This document shows positions 21,727-32,683 of a stretch of DNA of 64,000 bases, one piece after another; the first letter of the stretch is position 1; every line of letters starts with the position of its first letter. Under the pieces are notes generated by a model, which saw only the letters and a program-made list of their open reading frames with translations, was not told where the DNA came from and did no database searches. This DNA comes from Lithodes maja (lineage: Eukaryota; Arthropoda; Malacostraca; Decapoda; Lithodidae), in the NCBI GenBank assembly GCA_037953745.1, contig JBAKBP010007184.1, positions 38,476-102,475 of the forward strand, read 5' to 3'. A program made the translations under genes and the position numbers.

Positions 21727-22305
21727 TTCAAGACGATGGCGTCATTTGTATTTCATTCTGGCTAACGTTGACGATATTTCAGAGCTTAGCAAGGACCTCT
21801 AAGAATCAAAGGGGTAAAAACTATCTTGCTAGGCTTAGACAAGTTTACATAGCTTATCAAGGACCTCTAAGAATCAAAGGGGTAAAAACTGTCTTGCTAG
21901 GTTTAGACAAGTTTACATAGCTATCAAGGGATTTTAAGAATCAAAGGGATAGTAAGCATCTCTGTGAACCTGTTCATTTATCAACTCTTTTGCAAACTGT
22001 ATAAAATTATCTAATAATAACCAGAATAAATATTGAAATGATGTGAACGTACTGAAAGGGTTAACATTGAAGATAAATATACCTGTACATTAACCCCTTG
22101 TGTACCAGCGATGTCTTTTGTATTTTATTCCAGCTATAATTAGACGATTTTGTGCAGCTTAGGAAGGATCTGTGGTAGTAAAAATGGTGAAGTGAGATAG
22201 TTTGAAGCCTGTTCATTGCTGGAGGCTCTTTTTAAACTAAATAAAATTGTCTAATAGTAGCCAGAATAATGTTTAAAAAGACGTCGCCGTTACAGAAGAG
22301 GTTAA
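21727..22305. mobile_element. Two family E hairpins, one with tandem arm
   Basis: The right copy (22090-22305) has clean TTAA ends and the TTATTCCAGCTATAATTAGACG arm. The left copy (about 21727-22065) contains a roughly 67-bp unit repeated two to three times: CCTCTAAGAATCAAAGGGGT followed by CTTGCTAGGTTTAGACAAG. Its hairpin arm is therefore expanded. Confidence 0.65.
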
Positions 22306-22486
22306 AAAAGTGACATCTGCACAAGAGGATAATCTAAAAGTACTTTAATGAGCGATAGATTTTATAGCCGGAAGTAACGATGAATGTGTGAATGGGGTGT
22401 GCGAATAATGTCACGGTACTACTGCCCTTCCGGATATTATTACAATAACTACTTACAGTACTTACTTACTTAAGGGGAGAGTGGTG

Positions 22487-22892
22487 ATGGGCTGGTCTAT
22501 CAGTGTGAGAACTGAGCGATCTCTGCCATACCCATAGCTTACTCTGACTGTTCCTTTTACTTATATATTTTCTAGATCTCAAGTGACGGCGTCTCTTCCG
22601 TGGATTGACCTCCCAATCTACCGAGATTGGAAGCCAAAGCGTCACATTTTTCCTTTGCCTCTCAACTTTCTCTTCATAATTGCTGAGGGGCACAGGGCCC
22701 TGGGTGGGGCTTTGGTTTCCCGGGCGTTTCCTCACCCTCCTCAGCTCCCCGCCATGGAGTGGCTTCGGTCACCCAGGCTTTATTGTGGTCGGCAGGGAGG
22801 GTTCTGTGGGGGCGCTCGGTTGTGGCCTTGGCCTTGCTCGGGGCCTTGGGGCTGTTCGGCCAGGCAGCTTGGGGAACGGCAACAACAACAAC
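22487..22892 (+). mobile_element. Family D retroposon, copy 2
   Basis: It begins TGATGGGCTGGTCTATCAG and ends GGGGAACGGCAACAACAACAAC, the (CAA)n tail. The sequence is a close match to 27525-27942 in opposite orientation. Its tail is directly followed by TTAA and a family B element. Confidence 0.75.
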
Positions 22893-23250
22893 TTAAGGGG
22901 AGATGGGCCGTTTTTCTGGTCCCCTTTCTTAGCCCCATTAGTTTTGAGATTTTAAGACATTTTCCCCATTAGTTTGTCAATTTTAAGACCTTTCGACCCA
23001 TTTCGTTGTCAATATTAAGACCTTTTGTGCCATTTAGGTGTCAATTTTTTCCTGGCGAGCGGAAGCGAGCCTATAATTGTGGAAGAAACGGCCTTTGGCC
23101 GGGAAATTTTTCTACCGAAAAATTTACAAATTAATCTAGAAGGGGTATCTCGTGGATTTTTAAAAAGTTTGATGGAGGTCTAGGGAGGAAACTAGAAAAA
23201 TAATAAAAAGATACATAAATGAACAAATATATAAGCTCATCCCCCCTTAA
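22893..23250. mobile_element. Family B TTAA element
   Basis: TTAAGGGGAGATGGGCCG and GAGCTCATCCCCCCTTAA-like ends bound 358 bp. Subterminal inverted matches are short, unlike family A. It contains CTGGCGAGCGGAAGCGAGCC and TTCTACCGAAAAATTTACAA, phrases that resemble the family A core, so A and B may be distant relatives. Confidence 0.65.
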
Positions 23251-23354
23251 CCACTATGTCTCTATAAAAGCCAGAATAATAATTGGTCTGTTACTGATAG
23301 ATCATTCAGTATTTTAGCTTACTTTGATGTAGTATTTTATATTTGGTTTTGGTT

Positions 23355-23610
23355 TTAATAAGTATGGTACATATTTATTTAATATGTATGGTATATATTT
23401 ATTTAATAAGTATGGTACACATTTATTTGATAAATGTGGTACATATATATTTATTATTTATGGTACATAATTATATTTAATAAGTTTGGTACATATTTAT
23501 TTAATAAGTACGGTACATATTTATTTAACAAGTATGGTACATATTTATTGAACAAGTATGGTTCATATTTATTATTTTGTTTTGGTTTTAATAAGTTTGG
23601 TACTTATTTA
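23355..23610 (+). repeat. AT-rich 24-bp minisatellite
   Basis: About ten imperfect copies of AATAAGTATGGTACATATTT follow each other. In one frame this yields a repeating NKYGTYLF octapeptide, but that is a by-product of a 24-bp unit divisible by three. There are no start or splice features to suggest a gene. Confidence 0.75.
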
Positions 23611-24919
23611 TTTAGACATTTGGCTACTGTAAGGATAACCTATAAAGAACTGATGCACTTTTGTTTTAACAATTACAAATTCTCATCACCCATTTAATTA
23701 ACTTATTGTAGAGATTTCAATTTCTAAAACTCAGTTTCCACTTTTCTCGGTTAACAAAGCAGCTTAAAATAATCAAATTGAGAACAGTACAATTGTTCCT
23801 AAATCAGACACTGTATACCTATCGTAAATTATTGAATGAATCAAGTTTTGCTAGAGTGCGTTTTTACAGTTGCATACAGTAATAATTGAATATATATATT
23901 TAGAATCCCAGTTTTTTCAATGTAGCCCAAGAACGCAATCAAATAAACAGAGCCTGAAAGCAAGGTATGTTACTAGCCAGTCAAACGGTAAGCAAATTTT
24001 GTGACTGTTTAGATTGTGCTTTATTGACAAGTAGCCTAATGCAGAATATTTGAATAATGCATAGTGTGATCATCTCTCATCCTTATATCCTTTGCCGCTT
24101 TCATATCTCCCGCCTCTTTGTTTTTTTTCCACCTCTCACTCCCCACATCCATTTTAAGCTCATCTTATTCCTTTCCCCTCCCTTTGTCTCACTCCCCCTT
24201 AACCAGACCACTGAGTTTTAGAATCTCCACTAGAAACTATGGTTTTAACACCAATTGAAATCTTAGGTTGCCAAGCAAAATTATTTGGTATGTCTACATT
24301 AAAGACAAATATATGTTCATATATACCATGCATAGTAATGATAGTACAGTATAATGAAAAACCTTGATTTTAATTTGTTCTTGTTTTATACTCCATTAAA
24401 AAAATAAAGCATAATGTATTTTACGATAACTCATAACTAAGGAAGAATACTCAGTATAGCACTAATGGTGTCAAAATACATTGGCAAGAGATCCTTTAGT
24501 AGATAATTAAAATACTGAATTATTGAAGGAAGGGCAGTACTATTGTTACATTTGTATTCTGATTTCACAATGAGTGCAGTAAAACCAGTGAAACGTAATT
24601 ACAATATAATCTGTACATATCTTAGGAATATATATATATTTAATAAAAGTGTTACAAATTATTAGTTCTTATTCCTAACCTATAGCAGTCAACTTTAAAT
24701 TAAAATGCCAAATGGAAATAAATAGGGTTTCATTCAGGAAGCATAATAAATGTGAATGGCTTCCAGTTTGATTCTGGGGAGCATACCATCCGTCCACAGC
24801 ACAACCTAGTGCTGCTAGACTCTGCCTGTACTATGTTGTCATGCCCCTGCTATAGCCATGAGGATGCTATCTGTCTGAGGGTATAACATGCTCATTGGCT
24901 GTGTCAGATGAATGACATA
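23611..24919. other. AT-rich stretch without a supported gene
   Basis: I see only a short AACCAGACCACTGAG fragment (about 24198) of the repeat at 181 and simple AT-rich sequence. No exon, RNA gene or paired element ends are visible. Confidence 0.45.
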
Positions 24920-25360
24920 CAGTAAACCCTCTCTACGTCGGACCTTTTGAGGTAGAAAACCCGTATTAGCCGGATTGGCATCGGCCTGTCGGACAAGTAC
25001 TCCCATTTGCCGGACTTTTCCGAGATTTTTCCGACAGTCTCTAACGGTGTCGGACGACGCTCTCAGTCTTTGGAAAACTAAGGGCAAATGTCCGTCATAA
25101 CCACCAAATTCCGTTGTCTGATATCTCATATTTTTCCAAGATTTGTCCGAGACTCGAACAGTGTTGGACGACGCGCTCACTTTCCCGGAAACTAAGGGTA
25201 AATGTCTATAAAAAACGGGAATCTAGGGTACGAATAGGGTAGTGTCCGTTTTCATGGTTGACTCGGACCTCCACTCGTGAGGTCGGGTTTTTCCTCTTTC
25301 AGGTCGGACATTTCGGAATTGGCCATCCCCGAATTAGTCCGATTTGGAGAGGGTTTACTG
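24920..25360. mobile_element. TA-flanked inverted-repeat MITE (pogo-type)
   Basis: CAGTAAACCCTCTCTACGTC after TA and GGAGAGGGTTTACTG before TA bound 441 bp. GTCGGAC / GTCCGA units repeat at both subtermini. An open minus frame across the middle looks incidental. Confidence 0.85.
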
Positions 25361-25679
25361 TAATTTAATGTGCAAAGTCTTATGGCCCAATGCTGTAGCC
25401 TACTGTGAACGGAGAGTGCACACCCCTGCTTCTCGTCAGTGGGACACCAGGTGCTTTCTGTTGTAACATCTCATATTAAAGGGAGGTTGTAAGTGCTGTG
25501 ACTGAATCTTGTGTCTTCCCAGCGGGAATATGCCTGCGTCAGGTGGTATAGGCCTACATCTCTTAAACAAGAGTGTTCAGTAGAGTACAGTACATATCTC
25601 CGCCACTTGTACAAACAAGAGCACTGTTATTTAAATAAACTCTCTGCGGTCATGTTGGCCCGCAGCCGTTTTGTTCTAC

Positions 25680-25945
25680 AGAAAAAAATATGGCAAGAAT
25701 GTAGTTACCGGGTGTACCGCCTGTCTTGTTTACACTACGCGGACGCTCACCATCATGTTCCTGTCTATTTTGACTGCCTTTGGATACAAAAATACATTAC
25801 CCTAACCAAACAACCTAACCTAACCTAACCTAGTATTATAGATTTATAAGTATTTATTTTATTATAAGTATTTATAGATGATTTATGTTGTATGTCGGTA
25901 GTGGTACACCCGGTAACTACATCCTTCCCAAAAATATTTGGTCTG
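25680..25945. mobile_element. Inverted-repeat element with telomere-like run
   Basis: GTAGTTACCGGGTGTACC at about 25702 and its exact complement GGTACACCCGGTAACTAC at about 25901 bracket the element. The inner TTGTTTACACTACGCGGA phrase recurs at 56745, in a related and nested copy. Confidence 0.65.
25812..25831 (+). repeat. Interstitial TTAGG-type telomere motif
   Basis: About three uninterrupted CCTAA units (TTAGG on the minus strand) lie inside the element at 25680. TTAGG is the ancestral arthropod telomere repeat. So short a run could be chance, but it agrees with an arthropod source. Confidence 0.4.
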
Positions 25946-26046
25946 AGGCTATTTTGGTCCATCATCGATATAGGTAGAGCTGAGTGTTTTGAATTAATCT
26001 GATCGGTGGCCGAGTGACCACTTTCGCACGTGGGCGTTTGGCCCAT

Positions 26047-26193
26047 GGCTGTTTTGGTATACAGCAGATTTGACTATTTTTCTACCGAAAAATGTACAAA
26101 TTTATCTTGAGGGGGAGTCTAGGGGGGTGTTTGTCGAAGTTTAAGGGAGGTCTAGGAAAAAAATATTGAAAAAACGAGCCCATCCTCCCTTAA
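26047..26193. mobile_element. Family B right-end fragment
   Basis: TTTTTCTACCGAAAAATGTAC, then GGGAGGTCTAGG and GAGCCCATCCTCCCTTAA, match the right half of the B element at 22893-23250. The left half is missing. Confidence 0.55.
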
Positions 26194-26215
26194 CCCGGCA
26201 AGTGCGGGAAGACTC

Positions 26216-26845
26216 TTAACCTCTGAAAGTGCGCATGGGGGTAATTGGAAACGTCCCCCTGTGCTGACGTATTTGAGGTGTTTCCATCACTAAAATATTC
26301 ATTGTGCCATTAATAGCATTAATACTTATCCATATGCGCCTATTATGGGTTGATTATAAATGTATTAACCTGAAACAACAATAAAACGAGTGAAAACAGC
26401 GTTTGGATGGTCAAAATCGGAGATATAGCCCGCGAGTTGTATAATGTATGGGTGAGGCAACCTGCTTTCCCGCCAATTTCCCCCAAGGCCACTGAGACAC
26501 AGTCGATCGATACTCTCTCTCTCTCTCTTGCCATCAGTGATGACAACACCCTGCTTGCAACTCGCTAATGTTAGCATGAAAATATACCTCAGAATAAGGG
26601 AATAACAGGGAAAATAGGTGATAACTGAAGGAGAGGAGGAAAGTGGGGAAGGAGGGGAGGTAGAGGACTGAGATTTTGCATGGCCCAGGGGCCAAAAAAA
26701 AAATAAAAAAATAAAAAAATAAAAATAAACAAAATATATTTTTTTCGATGTCAAAAGTTGATTTTTTTTTCTCACTCACTCATAAGAGTCTCCCCGCAGT
26801 CCGCCGGGGGAACTCTTAAGAGTCTCCCGGCAGTTCCCGGGTTAA
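26216..26845 (-). mobile_element. Family C TTAA element, copy 2
   Basis: It runs from TTAACCTCTGAAAGTGCGCA to CAGTTCCCGGGTTAA, opposite in orientation to copy 1. It has the same body, including the CAGTCGATCGATACTCTC block. It opens a cluster of C elements between 26.2 and 30 kb. Confidence 0.8.
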
Positions 26846-26903
26846 GAGTTTCCCCGGGCGACTGCGGGAAGACTCTTAAGATCCTGGGCCTAAAAAAATC
26901 CAT

Positions 26904-27300
26904 TTAACCCGTACAGCCCCAGCGACGCGCCTGACGCGTCGGCGATGTATGTAACGCACAGCCCCAGAGACGCGCCTGGCGCGTCACCCTAATTGCGCCG
27001 ACCGTAACCTCAGGTGTAGCCACTCAAGAGGGCTCAGATTTGTATGGGAACTGTGTACGTATCCCACGCAACCGTGCCGATGGTTGAAAACTCGGTAATT
27101 GCCTTCAATTTTTTACTCTTGTAAAATACATTTTCGGGGGCTCTGTAGGACCATTCTTTAAGCTTTTTGAGCGATTTTTCGTGGTTTTTCCTTCATTCCT
27201 AACCCATTCGCTATTGTTTCTGGAATAAAACCATTTTTTGAAAACCGGCCGGGTTCTGGTGAACAAACATTACAAAACTAGCCAGGGCTGGACGGGTTAA
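26904..27300. mobile_element. Family F TTAA element, copy 1
   Basis: TTAACCCGTACAGCCCCAGC and the closing AGGGCTGGACGGGTTAA form imperfect inverted ends. The body contains two GACGCGCCTG-type units. A second copy is at 58007-58462. TTAACCC ends resemble piggyBac-type termini, but no transposase is present. Confidence 0.8.
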
Positions 27301-28140
27301 AACCCCCCCCCCAAATTTTTTTTTTTTTTTTTTGCCCCTTGGCCATGACAAATATCACTCCTCCACATCCCCTCCTTCCCCACTTCCCTCCCCTCCTTCA
27401 GTTATCACCTATTTTCCCTGTTATTCCCTTATTCTGTGGTCTATTTTCGTGCTAACATTAGCGAGTTGGTAGAAGGGCGTTGTCATCACTGTTACCAAGC
27501 GTGGGAAAGAGCGAGAGAGAGACTTGTTGTTGTTGTTGTTGTTGTTGTTCCCAAAGCTGCCTGGCCGAACAGCCCCAAGGCTCCGAGCACGGCCAAGGCC
27601 ATATCCGAGCGCCCCCACAGAACCCTCCCTGCCGACCACAATAAAGCCTGGGTGACCGAAGCCACTCCATGGCGGGGAGCTGAGGAGGGTGCGGAAACGC
27701 CCGGGAAACCAAAGCCCCACCCAGGGCCCTGTGCCCCTCAGCAATTATGAAGAGAAAGTTGAGGGGCAAGGGAAAAATGTGACGCTTTGGCTTCCAATCT
27801 TGGTAGATTGGGAGGTCAATCCACGGAAGAGACGCCGTCACTCGAGATCTAGAAAATATATAAGTAAAAGGAACAGTCAGAGTAAGCTATGGGTATGGCA
27901 GAGATCGCTCAGTTCTCACTCTGATAGACCAGCCCATCACCAGCGAGAGAGAGACTATTGCGTAACAGTGTCTCTCCAGACAAGGGGAGGGGAGGGAGGT
28001 TGCCTCAGCCATACATTCTGTAACTCCCGGCCTGTATCGCAGATTTTGACCATCCAAACGCTGTTTCCACTTGTTTTATTGCTATAACAGGTTAATACCT
28101 TTATAATCAACTTAAAATAGGCGCATATGGATAAGTATTA
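27297..28140 (+). mobile_element. Diverged family C element hosting family D
   Basis: It starts at the TTAA shared with family F. It has the C body in order: T-rich run, CCATGACAAATATCACTCC, GTGCTAACATTAGCGAG, then AACAGGTTAATACCTTTATA. It is interrupted at 27525 by a D retroposon. The terminal repeats at the right are degraded. Confidence 0.7.
27525..27942 (-). mobile_element. Family D retroposon with 14-bp target duplication
   Basis: This 418-bp insert has a (GTT)n start on the + strand, so a (CAA)n tail on minus. It is flanked by GCGAGAGAGAGACT at 27511-27524 and again at 27943-27956. The empty site is visible in the neighbouring C copy near 28508 (GCGAGAGAGAGACTATTG). This settles the element's limits and shows retroposition by target-primed reverse transcription. 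There is no coding frame I recognise. Confidence 0.88.
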
Positions 28141-28198
28141 ACCCGTAAACGGCAGCAAAGCTCATAAGAGGTTTTACTGGGCGACGGCGGCAAAGATC

Positions 28199-28815
28199 TT
28201 AACCCGGGAACTGCGGGGAGACTCTTAAGAGTTCCCCCGGCGGACTGCGGGAAGACTCTTAAGATTAAGGGAAAAAAAAAATCCATTTAAAACACCCAAA
28301 AAAAAAATTTGGTTTGTTTTTATTTTTTTTATTTTTTTATTTTTTTTTGTCCCCTGGGCCATGCCAAATATCACTCCTCCACCTCCCCTCCTTCAGTTAT
28401 CACCTATTTTCCCTGTTATTCACTTATTCTGTGGTCTATTTTCGTGCTAACATTAGCGAGTTGGTAGCAGGGCGTTGTCATGACTGTTACCAAGCATGGG
28501 AAAGAGCGAGAGAGAGACTATTGCGTAACAGTGTCTCTCCAGACAAGGGGAGGGGAGGAGGGCAGGGAGGTTGCCTCAGCCATACATTATGTAACTCCCG
28601 GCCTGTATTGCCGATTTTGACCATCCAAACACTGTTTCCACTTGTTTTATTGTTGTAACAGGTTAATACCTTTATAATCAACCTATAATAGGTGCATATG
28701 GATAAGTATTAATGCTATTTATGGTAAAATAACGATGTTAGTGATGGGAACAGCTCAAATACGTCAGCACAGGAGTGTGGTGTCTCATACCCCCCATGCG
28801 CACTTCTTAGGTTAA
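28199..28815 (+). mobile_element. Family C TTAA element, copy 4
   Basis: TTAACCCGGGAACTGCGGG opens and CACTTCTTAGGTTAA closes 617 bp. It retains the empty D insertion site, so it is the useful comparison for 27297-28140. Confidence 0.75.
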
Positions 28816-28847
28816 GAGGGAGGCCTAAATAAAACATTTAAACAGCC

Positions 28848-29280
28848 CCAGTAGCACTAAACATTTTTTTTTTTTTTTCCCCCTATACCTCATATCACTC
28901 TTCCACATCCCCTCCTTCCTCCCTTTCCCCTCCCCCTTCAATTATCACCTATTTTCCCTGTTATTCCCTAATTCGTTGGTATATTTTTGTGCTAACATTA
29001 GCAAACTGTGTGGAGGATGTGCTTACGTGCCTAGCGGGTGTGTTACATAACCGAGTGTGTGTATGAGTAGGCTCAGTGTGGCTTGAGGCCTCGTGGAGGG
29101 AGAGGTTGCCTCAATTTTCTCCATAATTCATGAATGGGCTCGTCCATCTATATTCGCGATTTTGACCAGAAAAATTATATTTTCACTTGTTTTATTGTTG
29201 TTACAGGTTACTATCTTCATAGTGAAGGTAAAATAGGCTCATATGAATAAGTAATAACGATATTTATCGTAAAATGACGA
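28848..29280 (+). mobile_element. Strongly diverged family C copy
   Basis: A T-rich run, CACATCCCCTCCTTCC, ATTATCACCTATTTTCCC and GTGCTAACATTAGC keep the order of family C. The middle is replaced by an unrelated GTGTGTTACATAACCG region. The ends are not preserved. Confidence 0.55.
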
Positions 29281-29335
29281 TTATAGGCCTGAATGGAGCC
29301 AATACGAGTCTTCCCGCAGTCGCCCGGGGAAACTC

Positions 29336-29973
29336 TTAACCCGGGAACTGCCGGGAGACTCTTAAGAGTTCCCCCGGCGGACTGCGGGGAGACTCTTATG
29401 AGTGAGTGAGAACAAAAAATCAACTTTTGACATCGAAATTTTTTATTTTTTTTTATTTTTATTTTTTTTATTTTTTTTTTTTTTTTTGGCCCCTGGGCCA
29501 TGCAAAATCTCAGTCCTCTACCTCCCCTCCTTCCCCACTTTCCTCCTCTCCTTCAGTTATCACCTATTTTCCCTGTTATTCCCTTATTCTGAGGTATATT
29601 TTTGTGCTAACATTATCGAGTTGCAAGCAGGGTGTTGTCATCACTGATGGCAAGCGAGTGCAAGAGAGAGAGAGAGAGTATCGATCGACTGTGTCTCAGT
29701 GGCCTTGGGGAAAATGGCGGGAAAGCAGCTTGCCTCACCCATACATTATACAACTCGCGGGCTATATCTCCGATTTTGACCATCCAAACGCTGTTTTCAC
29801 TCGTTTTATTGTTGTTTCAGGTTAATACCTTTATAATCAACCCATAATAGGCGCATATGGATAAGTATTAATGCTATTAATGGTACAATGAATATTTTAG
29901 TGACGGAAACACCTCAAATACATGCGCACAGGGAGAGGTGTCTAATTACCCCCATGCGCACTTCGGAGGTTAA
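29336..29973 (+). mobile_element. Family C TTAA element, copy 5
   Basis: It runs from TTAACCCGGGAACTGCCGGG to GCGCACTTCGGAGGTTAA. Its right TTAA coincides with a TTAA in the gypsy LTR (compare CCTTAACTCTAATTG at 37654). C therefore probably inserted into that LTR, whose first part is now missing to the left. Confidence 0.8.
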
Positions 29974-31570
29974 CTCTAATTGTGTACTAGCAAGGTGCTG
30001 AAGGCTGAGGCAACAATCGTCGGGAGCCGAGATAGAGTGACATCTATTCGAGTTATGAACCTGACAGAATGTTAAATGAATTAGGCTAGAAGTTATACAA
30101 AGGAATTAGATTACGTGTAAATATGTGTTTGTGTTTGATGCTATGGGTCTTATATAGGCACGCCCCCTCTGTCGGGCTATGGGAGACCAATAACCCGGGA
30201 AGGTGCGTATATAAGGATCCCCTGATAGGTATGTATAATGTGTCCCGGCAAGTGGGCTAATTAACGTCAATTTAAGTAGGGAGAAGAAAGACCTCTCGCA
30301 AGACGTAATGTTAATGAGAACCCCTGAAGATAACTTCTACCACAACCCTGAGTCAACTCTATACCCATAAACTATACAAAAGCACTTAAAGGAGAGCTGT
30401 AGTGAAGAGGAGGGCCCGTAGATCGAGGGAGGATCCAGTAGTCCGGAGGGCGGCTGGGCGTGATGACTCCGGAAGTTGGTCCAGGGGGGGCGGCTGGGCG
30501 TGATGACTCCAGCTACTGGTCCAGGGTGAGTCACAAGATGATTCCTTAGACCTTGGCGCCTACCACGGGACAACCAGGTTCCTCTTGCACTCCCACAGTG
30601 CAGTGATCCCCAAAGGATATGCTGGAGTTCTGCTACAAGGTTTGGGGGGTTAGGGTGACTAGCATAATGATCTACCTAGAGTTGCAAGCAGTCTAGATAG
30701 TGACATTATAGGTAGTCTAAGGGGGGTCAGGGTAAGTGTCTTCCTTCCTTGCTAGTTCGTGGAACTATCAGAACCATGTAGTAAAAAGATAATCCAGAAA
30801 GGGGAGCCCAAAGTGGGTTGACCAAAATTAGTCCTCTTCCTGATGGGGGGAACCCGATCTGGTAGATCTAAAGTTACTACACTATCCTCATAATCCCTTG
30901 AACAAAACAAGGTAGGAATCCTTTGGTACTTGGTTTGTGCACGCATCGAAGGCCAGAAAGGGGGAGCCCAAAGTGGGTTGCCCAAGCTAGTCCTCTTCCT
31001 GATGGGGGGAACCCGACCTGGTAGATCTTCGATCACAGCACACAACTGACAAGTTGAACACCAGCTATCTCTGGCTGTTCTTACCCTGAACTAAAGAATA
31101 CCAAATGGCAAGCTTAGTTACTGATGTCCAGGCTGGTTGAGTATAAGGCAATCTTCTTGCCCCTACTTAAGGCGCCCGGCTTGAGAGGATCAAAGGCGCT
31201 GGGGTGGTGTTGGCGCGTGGTGGTTATGTCCTTGTAGCTCTGGGGGTGGCGCGCCTGGACTCTGGCTGTACCTTGTAGCTAGATGCCCCCGGGCAGATTC
31301 TGTAGCTGGTTGATCAGGCTAGGGAAGTCTAGGATGGTTAGCTGGGTGTTTAGCGTAGTTACCCCTCTGACTTTTCTCTCTGGTGGTAGGGGCCATAGAA
31401 GCTGGCTGGGCAGGGTATGCTGGTGTAGTCCACTCAGGTCTTATGTGTCCCACCTGTCTCGTTGATATGTGGGCGATGCGGGCAGGAGCAGGGTGGCTGG
31501 CAGGAGTAGGGTTGGCTGCAGGTTTAGTGGCAGCTAGAGATGCGGTCTTATCATCCTGAGACCGCATCTC
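29974..31570 (-). mobile_element. Ty3/gypsy 3' LTR, truncated
   Basis: This stretch matches 37660-39257 almost throughout, with about twenty visible differences including small indels. On the minus strand it starts TGAGATGCGGTCTCAGG and should end GCATAACA, but the last 580 bp are absent. A TATA box (TATATAAG on minus) lies at about 30150. Internal duplicates occur: GGCGGCTGGGCGTGATGACT twice, and an AAAGTGGGTTG-CCTCTTCCTGATGGGG block twice. Loss of the end means no target duplication can be read. Confidence 0.8.
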
Positions 31571-32683
31571 ACTACCGTCTGGTAGAGAAAAGTCCCGACC
31601 CCGGGACTGGAGATGGTAATGTCTTGAAGTATTATCTTCGTAGACAGGGGTCAGGTGCTGGAGGAAGTGGTAATAAATGACTCCCTGGTTGTTAGGGGTG
31701 GCCATCTTGTCTCCGGTGAGGGTGAGGAGAGAAGAGGAGTCACAGTACCTCAAATGGTCCAGGAGTTGGTGAGGTGACTTGATTACTTTGGTGGAGTCCT
31801 TCCGCGCCAGGGTTATCATGTCAATCCGCATCTTGGTGGTGGTCGTCAGCGAGGGCGTTGTCGTGGCTGGAGGTGGTTGGAGAGTGATGACAGAGAGCCT
31901 GGCTTGGCCCAGGTCATGAGGTTGTGCGGACGCCGAAGTACCAGGCTGGGGGGAGGAGCTTGAAGATGCTTGATCCTTAACCTTTCTCACTTTAGGCTGG
32001 GACAGGGCTGGTTCCCATCTGGTGGGTCGCTTCACAGGTCTTCCACACCGGGTATGAGAAGGCAGTCTGGGAAATGGGGGAGATGGAGTTAGAGGTGACA
32101 TTGAGCGAAATTTGGATATTGTTTTTCGCCTGGGAAGTTGAGAAGGAGGGGAAATAGATTGAGGAGAAGAAGGTAGGGTTTTAGAGATAGGAGGAGTACG
32201 TGAGGGTTTTTTAGGACGGAAGCTGGGGGTGATAGGCAGAGTGGGGGGTATGTTGGTGAGTTGTGGTGGCGAGGGGGGAAGACTAGACGTGGCAAGGTTA
32301 ATTAAAGGCGATGGTTGAGAAGGAGGTTGCGGAGGTGAAACGAGAGGAGAGGGAGAAGGAGAGGAGATGTGAGAAGATTTGGGCTTAGGAATGCGGGAAG
32401 GGGTGAAGGTGACAGGAGGTGAAAGAGAAGAGGGGGAAGTTTGGGTTTGAGTAGAGAACAGGAGGAGGTCGATGTTTAGGGAGGTGAGAAGGGGTGAACT
32501 GGGTGAGGCAAGTGGGAAGGGTGACAGGAGGTTGCAGTACAGGAGAGTGAAGGGCAGGCAAAGGAGAATTGAGAGGGGGAGTGGAAAGAGGTGGAGGGAG
32601 AGGGACAGCATGGTTGAGAGGGACAGGTCCAGAAAGACAGGAAGTTTGAGGGTGAAGATTTGAAACAGGGGTACAGTCAACAT
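31319..32683 (-). pseudogene. Gypsy pol C-terminal Pro/Ser-rich tail
   Basis: A 454-codon open frame begins after the integrase. It is strongly Pro/Ser/Thr-rich with an RCGRPVKRPTRWEP motif, commonly found just after gypsy integrases, and a more ordered last part (KMRIDMITLARKD, LLDHLRYCDSSSLLTL). It overlaps the integrase frame by 300 bp in another phase and reads about 250 bp into the 3' LTR. The hydrophobic first 60 residues could suggest an envelope signal, but they lie where the integrase frame should still be read. I take them as a frame artefact. Confidence 0.5.

Noticed and set aside
23434..23697. Repeat-protein gene with NKYGTYLF units
   Set aside because: The octapeptide repeat follows from a 24-bp AT-rich minisatellite; no start context, splice sites or homologue.
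24839..25180. Minus-strand 113-codon gene
   Set aside because: It lies inside a TA-flanked MITE and is built from its subterminal repeats.
26343..26779. Conserved small protein shared by family C copies
   Set aside because: Open stretches recur because the element is repeated; frames are broken differently among copies and resemble no known protein.
32385..32683. Hydrophobic start of the 454-codon frame as an envelope protein
   Set aside because: It overlaps the integrase C-terminal frame and its composition comes from a TC-rich stretch; no further envelope features such as a fusion site or paired cysteines.
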